Positions 36,117 through 48,200 of a DNA stretch of 64,000 nucleotides are shown piece after piece. Position 1 is the first letter of the stretch, and each line of letters starts with the position of its first letter. The translations under genes and the position numbers were made by a program. Below the pieces are notes generated by a model. It was not told where the DNA came from. It was given only the letters and a program-made list of their open reading frames with translations, and ran no database searches. Source of the DNA: Telopea speciosissima (taxonomy: Eukaryota > Streptophyta > Magnoliopsida > Proteales > Proteaceae); NCBI RefSeq assembly GCF_018873765.1, contig NC_057916.1, positions 26,397,001 to 26,461,000 on the forward strand, read 5' to 3'.

Positions 36117-37303
36117 TAAGGGTAACTTGAAGAAGAGGTTTACATGGATTTGCCTCCCGGATTTGCTTCATCTTCCACAACTGGTAGAGTTTGCAGGTTA
36201 CAAAGTCTCTTTATGGCCTCAAACAATCTCCTAGGGCCTGGTTTGGTCGGTTCTTAAAGGCCATGCAGAAATTTGGGTATCATCAAAGCCAAGTTAATCA
36301 CACTTTATTTGTGAAGCGCAATGGATCCCAAATTACAGCCTTGATTGTTTACGTGGACGATATAGTAATCACTGGAAATAGTGACACTGAGATCTCTCAT
36401 CTTAAGGATCAGTTAGCCACTAAGTTTGAAACCTAGGATCTTGGACCCCTGCGATATTTTCTTGGGATCGAAGTTGCAAGATCAGACAAGGGAATTTTTA
36501 TTTCTCAACGGAAATATGTCCATGACCTCCTTAGTGAGACCGGTATGCTTGATTGCAAACCTGTTGATTCCCCTATTGAAGTTAACCATCAGTTATGCAG
36601 TGTTGTGGGAGATACTGTTGACAGGGAACAATACCAAAGACTTATTGGTCGGTTAATCTACTTATCTCACACCAGACTGGATATTGCCGATGCTGTGTGC
36701 ATAGTTAGTCGCTTTCACCATGATCCCAGGACATCTCGTCTTGATGTTGTTTACCAGATTTTAAGGTACTTGAAATCCGCCCCTGGGAAAGGTCTCCTAT
36801 TTTCAAATAATGGGATCCTAAGGCTTGAGGCTTTCACTGAGGCTGATTGAGCTGGACCGATTGATGATAGATGGTCTACCTCCGGCTATTGTACCTTTCC
36901 TAGAGGTAATCTAATCACATGGCATAGTAAGAAACAATCTGTTGTATCACGCCCCAGTGCAGAGGCAGAGTATCGTGCTATGGCTTAGGGCATCTGTGAG
37001 TTAATGTGGCTTAAAGGATTGTTGGGAGATATGGGTGTTACTACTGAAGCTCCTATGCACCTCTACTGTGACAACAAGGCTGCCATCAGTATTGCCCATA
37101 ATCCAGTTCAGCATGATAGGACCAAACACATCGAGATTGATCGTCACTTTATCAAAGAAAAGTTGGAGCAAGGCCTTATTTGTGTCCCATTTCTTAGTTC
37201 TTCTGATCAGCTCGCTGATGTGTTCATCAAGGGATTAAACTATAAGATGTTTCACCCACTGGTCTCCAAGTTAGGCATGTATGATATATTTGCACCAACT
37301 TGA
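36117..37303 (+). pseudogene. Ty1/Copia pol remnant: end of reverse transcriptase and RNase H
   Basis: The sequence starts inside RT with YMDLPPGFA and passes a frameshift just before SLYGLKQSPRAWF. It then contains the catalytic VYVDDIVITG box, [29 protein letters not shown], the RNase H block SAEAEYRAMA, LYCDNKAAISIAHNPV and TKHIEIDRHFIKEKL, ending at YDIFAPT. In-frame stops occur after the ATKFET block, after FTEAD and after YRAMA. Everything upstream (gag, protease, integrase, 5' LTR) is missing, so it is a 5'-truncated dead copy. An LTR follows directly. Confidence 0.93.
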
Positions 37304-37480
37304 GGGGGAGTGTTGAGAACCGTGGGATTGGTATTTTGTCCTATTGTATTAGGGTTTTATATTATTTCCCTAACTTTTCCTTTTTTCTTCTTTTGCCCTC
37401 TTAGGGTTGTAATCACATTATAAATAAGAGGACCTCTGTCATTAATGACAAGTCAATTCATTCTCTCATCTCTGATTACG
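37304..37480 (+). mobile_element. Polypurine tract and 3' LTR of the Copia remnant
   Basis: The pol frame ends and is followed by a TTGAGGGGGAG polypurine tract and TGTTGAGAACCGTGGG, the expected LTR start at 37311. A TATAAATAAGAGGACC promoter-like stretch lies near 37420. The right LTR border cannot be fixed without the missing 5' LTR; it is somewhere between about 37445 and 37490. Confidence 0.7.
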
Positions 37481-37489
37481 AAGTACGAA

Positions 37490-39655
37490 CTGAAACTAAA
37501 CTCAGAATTAGTGAGTGAATAAAAAACGAAACCAACCGGCAGAACAACCCCAGGATTGGATGTAGTGAAGAGGCTGTGGAAGGGGATTTGTGCTCCAAAT
37601 ATTAGCCAATTCCAATGGCTAGTTGCAGCAGATCTGGGCAGGAAAGATGAACCGCAGGTGTGCAACAGCAGGACTTGGGGGGTGATTAAGAGTTGATTTA
37701 GACCTTCACAAGTGTTGCCGGCAGCAATTAGTTGCAGTCTCACAGTAGCAGCAGCAGTGGAGATCGATTGGAGGTTGAAGAAGAAGATAGAAAGGATAGA
37801 TAGATAGGGGGAGGGGGTCGGCTCTCTCAGCCTCTCATCCTCTCTCAGGACACACAAATTACCAAAGCAAACTTTCATTCATCAACTAAGTCGTGGGGGA
37901 GGCTCCGAAGAGCTCATACATATTTATAGGCAGCAATACCTTGCCCCTTAGGAAAACAGGAAATAGAAACTGACTTGAAATTATAAATAATACAAAAGGA
38001 AACTAAGGCTGTCTTTGGTATAGTTTTTATTTTTGATTTTTGTCTATTTAACAAAAATCATTAATGAAAACCATTTTTTTATCAAAAACTAAAAATCGTT
38101 TGGTAAACATTATACATAATAGAATATAGAATGAAAAATGGTTTGGTATGGTCATGTGTAGAACAGTTTTTGAAGAAATGGTGTGTGAAGATATTCCCTT
38201 TTCACCCATCTTCCTTCCTAGAAAACATAAAGGGATGAGAAGAAGCTCAAATTAATCAAATTGATACAGTAAATTCGATTAATAAAAGAAGAGAAAAGAG
38301 GGAGAGAGAGAGAGAGAGGGTTAGTGGAAGCCGATAGAGTGAAAGGGAGAGGGAGAACGTGGAACAAAGGGGAAGAACCAGAGGGACAGCAGCTTGGATT
38401 CCAAGTCTATGTAAAAAAATGGACTGGGTTTGGATCGAAATTTGAATAAAATCAAAGCAAGAGAGTTGTGATTCTTCAAGAGGTAAGGGTTCTTCAAAAA
38501 TAAAACTTCGAATTTGTGTATTCCAGGGACTGAGGGGTATCAGGAGATGGGTCAAAAGAGTGGGCTGAGCACCGCGGAGGAGTCTGGCGGGCAGCGTGCG
38601 GTCCGGGAGGGGATTGAGATCGATGAGTCCAAGTTTAGGAAAAATACTTAATTAGCTCTTTAGTTCCGTCTTTTTGGCACTTTGCTTCTGTGTTTTGATG
38701 GTCAGTTAGAGTAGATTAGGTTAGATTTAGGGTTTTAGTTGCAGTAGTAATGCAACAAAAGGAGTGGTGTTACAGTATGCTTTGTAAGTTTCAGTTCTAT
38801 GTGTGTGTTTGTATTTTGTTGTTAGTTCGTTAGGTTTATGGAGGCAGCAAAACCCAACGTCTTTTGAGAACTTGTTTTGTTCCAAATCGTTGGGGGCTCT
38901 TATGTTTGTTTCTGTAGTATAATGGTTCCTTTCGGACATTAACTAGTAGACTAACGTTTGAGTAACTCTCTCTCTCTCTGGGGTATGTATTGGTGTTTTC
39001 ATCGTTGAAGCAGAACAGGTAACAGAAAAACCCCAATCTCTCTTCTGATTGAAGAAGAAGGACCATGGGTGCCTCTTTAAAAAAAAAAAAGTAATTTACT
39101 ATTTTACCCTTCAATTTCAGGGTTTATGAGCACATGTTCATTAAAGTGTCCGCACAAATAGCGGTAAACAGTTCTCAACAAAAAAACATAAACGGCTTTC
39201 CATCTATTTTTGGTTTTTGAATTTTTTCAATCTTTTTTAAATAGAAATAGGCTCCATAAACAACACCAAACGCAACCAAAAATGTTTTTAATGGCAAAAA
39301 TCAAAAACAAGAACTATACCAAAGATGCCCTAAGATCTTAAAAACAAAAAGGAAACTAATTCAGTTCTTTAGTCTTCTAGAGTCTTCTAAAACACCAGCC
39401 GATCCATATAAGCTTGTGGGCCTCACTCTTTAAATAAGTCCATTGGCCAGCTAGAGAATCATGAAGAAAAGGACAAAACTGCCCCCTACGATTTGGATTT
39501 GAGAGGCCCAAAAACTCCCAGTCCATGTGGGCTGGCCCAGCTAGGCTAGTTGGCCCTATGGCCCATTGGATTGGTCCACCAATTGGTGAGATGGACCAGC
39601 CCTCTTGTGGTGCTTGTGACTAGCATAGTGCTTGCCATAGAATCTGTCTACATCA
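37490..39655. mobile_element. Second copy of the 32.0-33.4 kb element, split by a PIF/Harbinger-type insertion
   Basis: Left part to about 38006 shares CTCCAAA..TAGCCAATTC..ATGGCTA, CTCTCTCAGCC and ATATTTATAGGCAGCAA with the copy at 32.0-33.4 kb. The right part, from 39331, shares AGTCTTCTAGA, TTTGAGAG.CCCA, TTGGCCCTATGGCCC, CACCAATTG and the terminal TCTACATCA. The left border is unclear because it touches the Copia LTR. Confidence 0.65.
38007..39330. mobile_element. PIF/Harbinger-type non-autonomous element, 1,324 bp, TAA duplications
   Basis: The left end GGCTGTCTTTGGTATAGTTT matches the reverse complement of the right end GGGCATCTTTGGTATAGTTC, and similarity continues through TTTTTGATTTTTG for about 37 bp. 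TAA flanks both sides (38004-38006 and 39331-39333), the hallmark target duplication of PIF/Harbinger. The interior has (GA)/(CT) tracts and no transposase-like frame, so it depends on an autonomous relative elsewhere. Confidence 0.85.
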
Positions 39656-42240
39656 CCTGCAGATCAGGTTCCCTGTTCTCAAGTTATTTAAGTTTTTATT
39701 TACCGAAGTTACGGTTTCTGTTTTCCAGTTTCCTGCAGAATTAAAACATTAACAGTACTCGTACTCCAACCATCAGATCTGTTTGGATTTTTATATATTA
39801 TTCTAATATTGTTGGTTGGTATTTGAACTTATTCTTGTTTGCATCTGAGTTCCCTTCAATTCTGAACTGTTAAACGTAGTCTGCGATTCTGGTTTAGTTA
39901 GATTTTCTGAAACCTAACATTTAGGTGGATCTAAACCCCATCACATCCCATTCCTATGATGGTGCGGACAAAGCTTGAGGTGATCTTCCAAGTTGATGTA
40001 GCTTCATAACACTTCTTCCACTTGCTTTGGTAGAATTCCTGCACACTTGGGAGCTTAAGAGGGTTATAGGTTAAACTAGTTTAATTAAGCTTTTTCACAA
40101 ACACACACAGGTTTAGAATCATCAAAAACAATTCAGTTTTACAATGTCTCATCACCATAATCGTTAGTGGAAGTAATTAACAAAGCACAATTGAGACCTA
40201 ACTGAAAAACAGAAGATAGTACAGTAGTACCACTTGCACCTTCCAAGCTTAAGGTGTTGAATTATCCTAAGAGATGGACTTCCCAACTCTCAGACCACAT
40301 TGTGAAAGCTCAACTGCTGAAACCGAGAACAATGAACAGCCCAAACGAAAAAAGGTTGAAGCAAAGTGAATTGGAGCTTTTTGATATACATAAGTGCAAA
40401 AATGAGAGCCTGAAGAGACCATGAAAATACTTACCTTGTGGATAGACAGTACGAAAGGAATACCAACCAACAAACAGCAGTGACATAAGAACACAATAAT
40501 CAAGAACGTGGCAATTATTCCCTGCAAAACACACAAGAGCAGGTCCACTCAAAAAAAGAAAGAAGTTTGTTAGAAGAATCATATTTATTTTATGAAAAAT
40601 AAAGAAAATTTAGTTCATAAAATCGGTGAAGGCATGATGCCACAAATAGAAGGAACCCTTGTACAATGCCAGAAAAGAAACACGGGGATGTAGACACAAG
40701 CACAGGTGCACACACACACACACAGCTCTTTTCAGAAAACATAAAAGACAGGACTTATCACCCAGAAACAAAATCCCGTCTCAAACTTAAGTCAGTTAAC
40801 CAAAAACTCGTTAAGTCAGTTTACCAAATGCTAGTTAAGTCTAGTTAAGTCTATGAAACTTGAAACTAAACATGGCATCAATGGCTAGAAGCATACAGCC
40901 TAAGTTCTAGGAAACCAAGAGATAGCTCAATACACATAAAGAAGTAAATTTCTAGAAAAAGAAATCAGAATGCAAATTGTTACTGATAACAGCCTAACAA
41001 AAATTCAGTGAGTTGAGGCCCTACAGATATAGAACAGTATATTAACATATATGGGCAGAATAAATGCATTAATCGCTATAAATGCAGAAGATGGACCTCC
41101 ACCATGTTGAAGCTAAGCAGTACATACTAAATACATTCTTATACTTGATAGAGAAGGTAGGCATCTCTTAAGTATTCAACAAAAAGCAGTAAGAGGCAAA
41201 TGGCAACTCACAGTATCAAGAACATTAAACAATCAGAACAGAACAGTAACCAAAGTACCTAAAGAAGCACACCTTCCAAATCGTTACCATTTACCGAGTA
41301 TCACAATGGGTGCCAGAAAATAAAAGATCAATGTAGCATAAGAGCAGACTTCAACATTAGTTAAAATTAAAGTGAATTCTCCAAGAATGAGCACCTTGTT
41401 GAGCATGCACATTACAATCAGAAAGGCCCAATTCTCCAAGTTAGCTCAATCATGTTTCTAGCAATTAGCAAATACCATCTAAGGGCAACCCTCTCAAACT
41501 GCCCAAGTTTCACCATGAAATGCCATCTCCTCTGCTGATCCAAAACACCCAAGTCCACAAACACAGCCTCCATTACCACCAGGACCACCCACTATTACTT
41601 CACTTGACACAATAATTGAAGTCTACAAGCTGAGGAAAGAATAAATGAGCAGAGCACCAAATTTATGCGTAGCGAAAACCAGGGAGGACATCAGAAAAAA
41701 AGAATCCCAATTAGTGCTTCAATCTCTCAACTAATTTTCCCAGACTTCTACCGATAAGATAACTAGATCGCTGCTCATTCCACAGCTACATCAACAGAAA
41801 ATGGGGATCCAGGTCTGCAAACTTAATCAATCCAACTTAATTTGAAGTAATGACAAACTTTAAGAACTAATTAATTGCATTTATCAGATAATTAGTTGCA
41901 AGCATAAAGTCCTAAGTATTCTTTTGAGATATTGAATGAATGTACAGCTCACACTGAAGTACAGACTGCTATGAGTAAAGTATGTTAAAAATTGAAAAGG
42001 CTCAACACTTCTTCAAAACTTAAATCAATGAAAGAGGCGTTTACACGAGTTATATTTTGATACAAGGACAGAACTTTGGGCTTCACATAAACATTCAAGA
42101 CTCTTGTCAACAACTTCTTCAAAGAAGTATACAAAAGAATGGACTACCATAATTACAACTGCCAACTTAATAAGACTTAATTTAAGAAGTTAGTTGTCTC
42201 TCAACAGCAGCTCTAGCACTCTTAAATAAGCTCTTGAATA
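39656..42240. other. Intergenic DNA downstream of the At4g29790-like gene
   Basis: No gene is recognised. A short (CA)n run lies at 40709-40724. Two overlapping minus frames at 40267-40582 are hydrophobic and Cys-rich but match no family. 42000-42267 is the probable 3' UTR of the minus-strand gene. Confidence 0.4.
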
Positions 42241-42267
42241 ATGCACAGGATTTACAGTGGGCAGTAC

Positions 42268-45200
42268 TCAGATAAGCATATTTAACTCTGAAAGATCATC
42301 CATGGGTATCTCAAGGCCCATTGAATCATGGTCTTGCAAGCCATCTTCATCGAAGTTCAACCACGAACTGAGATCTTGGTTCCCACCAAGGTCATTTGAT
42401 ACACCTAGTCCTTCTATGGGATCTAATCCATTTAGCGGCAAGTTTGTAAAGTCAACAGGTTCCTCAGTCTCCTTAGACCGAGCGTTACCAGGGGACACCA
42501 ACCCCATTTCTCCACATACTTTAATGCTGCCACGAGTCACTGTTTCACTGGAACCACCCCCAGATGGGTACACAGGATGATTTGTTTCTGCAAGCCTTCC
42601 AAGAAGTCCATTTCCTGAAGTTGATAATTGAGCTGTCTTTTGCTTGGGTTTTGTTTTTGTTTTGCGTACACCCCTAAAATTGCCCAATGATGGACGGCCA
42701 CCTTTGGCTGAAGAATTTCTTGATAAAGTATCCTTGTTCTGATCCCTCTCTCTCTCACTTCTCTTTCCTTTTGCTCCACCCAAGAGTGTATTTCCAAGAG
42801 CTGATGCGACTCTTGAGGCAGCACTGCCAACAACATCATCAAGCAGCACTTCCCTCTTCTTCCCTCTGTTTAATATAGGTTCATGTTTGGCAAAAGTTGG
42901 ATCGGATGAATGAGCATGAACTTGAAATGTGCCTGATGAACCCCTCTCAAGCTTATCACTGTGAGGACCATTTCTCTCAACCGTACTGGAAAAGGCACCT
43001 GCGGCTGTAGATGAACCCATACAATAAATAAAGTTAAGCGGAGAACAGTAGACAGGCTATGAGCAGGCATCCATGCAATGCAGGACCAAGAAAATAAACA
43101 GAAACTAATATTTTTCTGCCTGCTCTGTGCCATCAAACACCCAGTATGAGTGACAGAATAGATCACTTGCTCTTCCAAAAAATCATAAGGTAGAATGCAA
43201 AAGAAAAGCACAATTAAATTCGAGCAATATTAATTCACATAGTATTAAACACTACATAAGCATTAGAATTAGCATACCCGATGCCCTGGCCTCAGGTTGA
43301 AAGCTATTACCCGCTGCATACATATTTGTGGCAGCCCCATCGACAGAGTCAACAGTTTTAGCAACATTGCTGGAGAAAAGGGCATCCCGCAATGCAGGCT
43401 CACTAAAGCAACTTATTCCAGTGTCCTCAAACTTTTGACACCTTGCAAGAGTTCGCTTCACAAAGGCCATAGCAACTTGCCTTGAAACCTTGTTGACCCC
43501 ACTCTTTGAAGCATGACTTCCCCGGCAAGCCTGCAAAGTACATTTCAAGTTATACACAAATAGAAGCAAGTAGTTCCCATCGTCCCTCAAACAAAAGAAA
43601 AATGAATAAATGGTATTTCTGTTATTGGTGATGTGACTCATCACACTCGAATCAGTTCAGCACACCTCTACCTCATTCTCCACAATGAAGGCTTCTAAAA
43701 TCATGGCAAAATGAACTATTGGGAAAGTTACAGTTAAATTTTTTTGTTTTTTTTAACACTATGAATTCTGTCCATAGAACACTATTTTACATGGTACATG
43801 CATATGACTCTCAAAACAACAGGATATATAATACAGACTGAAGATACCTCCACAATTCAGCAGTACCATCCACACTTCCCCATCCCCCCCAAAAAAAAGA
43901 ACCTCCATCATTCACAAAGAAATAGAGCATAACTATCATAAAGATCATTTCATGATAAAATATCTTTGTATAAAAAAAGAGAATATATATTTTCCCAAAT
44001 ACAAATAAAATAAAAATCAAAGTATATATTTTCTTTCTTGAATAAAATCCACAATCTTTGCGTACCATGGTCGTCCATCAGTTGTCAAAGCATTTCTCTA
44101 GAGAGGGGGGGAGAGGAGCAAAGAATGAAATATTGATATCCCCCCCCCCCCGGTAATGACTCATGACAGCCCACCTAGGAAGAAGTGGGATAGAATATGG
44201 TGTTTTGACTGTGATGAATGATATCAAATATTTAAAGAGGGGTAGGGGGAGCGGGGAGGTCACCGGGTGACTGGGACGATGGAGCTCAAGGGGCTTGTGT
44301 AGCCGTCGTTGGTGCACGTGGAGAGCACGGGTTTTTGTCTCTTTCTGGGGGAGTTGGCTTTGGCTTTTGTATGACATCAACAAAGATATTTCCATTGAAG
44401 AATGAAATCCAAAACGACCATTGTAGTCAAATAATGTTATCTTAACTTTTTTCCCTTTTAGTGTAACACATTTTTTTCCATGAAGGTAAATTTTGTAATT
44501 TCACACTTGAACTCGAAAAAAAATGTGCAAAGCCAATGAAAATTTTGATAATGACAAATTGATAAGCCACTTTCAAATTATTTTGAAAATCCATTTTTAC
44601 CCTTGGCTTAAAGAACTTTTAGGAATAAGACAAGGGCCAATCAAACTAAGGTTACAAATTCTAAATACAACTATATATATATGTATGTATGTATGTATTA
44701 AAAAGGTAATAATAATCACCATTTGCTTCTTGTATGCCATCTCCACAAGCTTATTCATGGCAACCTGCTCAAGATCCCTGCAAATTAAATAACAATTGTC
44801 AATCACAATAATTTTCAAAAAAATCAAATATGAGAAACATGTACAAATAATAGAAATCCCTACCGCACTTCAATCTCCCTTCCATTTTGAACAGCTTTAT
44901 CCATTTCGAATAAGTAATCTTTCTTTTTTCCCACCTATTAAATGAGTTAGAAATCACAATACAAATTAGTTTTTGAAAGATCACACACATGGAGATTAGC
45001 TCAAATGTATTGCAAGAAGATACAGAGTAACTAAGGAAAAACTGAGGAGATCACACCTTCATTCCAAAAATGCCAATAAACTACAGAAAAGAAGAATTAA
45101 TTATGCAATGCAACCTGTTGGTAAAGCCCCTTCTTGAGTTCCACAATGTCCTTGTTGATCTCCTCCTCTTCTCCCTCTGCTAGATCAGGCTGGAATAAAG

Positions 45201-48200
45201 GATAAAATTTTATAAAAAAAGAGGCAACACTAACAAAGATTGACAAAAATGAAGTAAAAGACAGATTGGAAGAACATAATTTCCAGCCACCATAATATAA
45301 TTAAGAAAGAATACACGATAAGATTTCTAATCTCTTAATAATAAAAAAAAAAGAGCACTCCGGAAAGCAGTCAAAAGCAGGTTGGTTATGCTTTTGTGAG
45401 GACCATTAGGTGTCATCTGGTCCCAAAAGCAATTGAAAGCCCAGGAAACACACAGTGGTTTATCAATTTCAACTGTTTCTTGTCAAACAAAATTTATGAA
45501 AACAGAAAAACAATTCTGCTTCTTTAGGCTACATTTGGTTGTTTTCCACGGGCGTGGAAAATTTTAGTTGAGAGACAAACATTCCCAACAAGGGCTTGAT
45601 TGCATCGATAAAGAGAAGCAGAATTTTTAAAAATTCATGAGGCAACCAAATCCCCACATCTGTCTCAACCACTTATATGAGAAAAACTGAGGAAAGAGAA
45701 AATCAACGGAGAGGTTGGGAGAAGTAGAGGCATAGAGCAACATGATTATGGGGAAACTGCCACGTCACTTTCTTTTCTTTGCCTGAGACAACCAAATACA
45801 AAAAAATAGAAAATGTTTTTTTTTTGTTTCCACCTTCTTTTTTCTTTTCATTTGCTGTGGGTAAGCAACCAATGCATCCATAAAGAGCACTTCTTATAGT
45901 GCCTGTTTTGTTTTTCCAAAAAGAGCTGTTGGTATCTTTAAGCTTCTTCTGAATTTTCTAAAACAATTCAGAAGTAAGCCAAAGCAATTAAAGTTCTATA
46001 AATAATTTGAAAAGATATGCAGAAAAGAAAATGTTAATGAAAGAACAAAGATCAAGATTGACAAATGGTATTGGGTTAGATGAAATGGAACCTACCACCG
46101 TTTCAGGATACAGGCCAATGCTCTGCAGCTCCAGCAAAAGTTTGTCATCCAAACTCATCTGTTGATATTCGCAATCAATGGAAGAAATACCAGAAACATT
46201 TGTTTGGACATCTTGGGACCCTTCCACAACTCCAGCCTCTGAATGCACTAAACCATCATCTGCTTGCCACAACTCGTCATTATATGAAGGTTTACAAATG
46301 CTTGAGCACCTAAAACTGTTAGAAGCAGTACTACCATTACATGAGTAGAAGTCAAACGAGTGTTTCTGAGTCCTAGTATCGAATTCCGACTCAATGTCGG
46401 ATTCCATTCTCCCACTATCTTTTGATTCAATGTCAACACGGTTACATGTACCAGGAGGAGAATCTTCATTTGCGTATTGAAAAGAAACATTTCTCCTTTC
46501 ACTGTTGTGATCAAATTCTTCAGCCACATCTTCTCCAATCAAGGCAGAGAGAACTCGTTGGTACAACGGAGTAACTTTATCAAACCTTCCTTCTACATTT
46601 ATTCTTCCACATAACATACCAACGCCCTGTGATTGATCTACCAAACCTGCAGCCTTATCAGATTCATTTGATCCAATTCCATTCGGTTGACTTCCTTGCA
46701 TCTCGCCAAAAGCAAGAGGTTGAGACAATGAAGCTTCTTTGCTAAGTTCACCCTAAAGAAAATCCACACAGCAGCTTATAGTGTTGTATTAAAAAAATTC
46801 CCAAATCTTCATATTTTAACTTTCATAGTTCATATGACATGACGTAAACTAACACTTAATATGATGACATGACTAGCAATTACAACAGTGATAAGCAAGT
46901 CCAGCATTGAAGGAAAAGGGGGAGATGTTTTATTTTTTATTTTTTGGGTGGGGGGTGGGGTTAGACAGATGTTATGACATAATATTTAAGAGAAGCTGTA
47001 GACTAAGCAGATAGGCCAAAAGATGATACCAGAACATTAAAGTCGGCACCAAACATGTGACGCAGACTTTCATCAAGCTCCTTAGCAAAATTTAGCTGAT
47101 TCAGAAATCAGTGTAAGAAAATAAAAAGCTTCCACAAGTGCAAACTTAAAAAGATAAACAAAGAAGAATAACAAAAAGCACTCCTAGAGTTTTAATACCT
47201 GCTTCTTCAAGAAGACTGCATCCTCTGAACTGACTGAAGCAAAAATTGATTCCATTTTCTTCCAGAATGAACCAGTACAGGCATGATCTGCAGGCCGAAA
47301 AGAGATATCCCAATGAAAAATAAGCCCATAACCAAAAGATATGCTTCAGTTACCAAAAGCAAAATAAATTTAGGTAAGATACATACAGCTGGCACTATGA
47401 GCAGAATTAGCAACTGTTAGTAGTTCTTCATGATCATCATCTGATTCACCTGGAGAATAGTATGTACAAGCACAGTCAAAAATCAAGAATTTTCAGTAAC
47501 AGTGTAACACAAAAGTCTTGAGAAGCAATTCTTCTTTCCTGTTCTGATAAATAGATATGGAAAATAAAGAAATAACTTTCTTCTAATCAATAACTAAACT
47601 CGTACAAAAATTTTGCAAGTATGGAATCCTCCCTCAAAAAGTAATAAAGTTTGCACAAATTCAGAATAAAAACTGACATAACATCCACGAAAGTGTAATG
47701 AAAGTCCCAGATAAATGAAGGCCAGATTTCATGCAAAATCTTAACATACCACCCATGAAATCCGAGGAACCACTGTTAAGCACATGCCCAGGCCGAGCAA
47801 AAGCTTTGCGTTCTGACAACTTTTTCAAGGGGGGGCGCCCTGACCTACTGAAATAAAGAAACAGGTAGAGATTAATGAAAGATTAGAAATCCAAAAAATG
47901 CTACATCCATACATTTTATTCCCTGGCTAAGATAAACATCAAATACCTTTCATTTTTATCACAACCCGGCCTCGTGCTTCGAAGTGGCTTTGTTGTGGCT
48001 GTGTTCTCTGATTTTTCCCTCACTGGAGGGACACACACTCTGGACAATGATGAACTCCTTCCACTCCTTCCTTGTCTTCGCACTCCATCCCCAATTTCTT
48101 CCTTCATAAATATTTTATTCTTCTTTGTAGGCAATGAAAAGGATTCAACTTTCTGAGCTGCATTTATGCCTCTGTCCTCAAACTCGGCATTATCCATCCC

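Noticed and set aside
36117-37303. Possible domesticated reverse transcriptase or RNase H gene
   Set aside because: In-frame stops, a frameshift and an adjoining polypurine tract and LTR show an ordinary dead Copia copy.
40267-40582. A hydrophobic Cys-rich minus-strand protein
   Set aside because: Two overlapping frames of similar length exist, neither matches a family, and no splice-supported extension was found.
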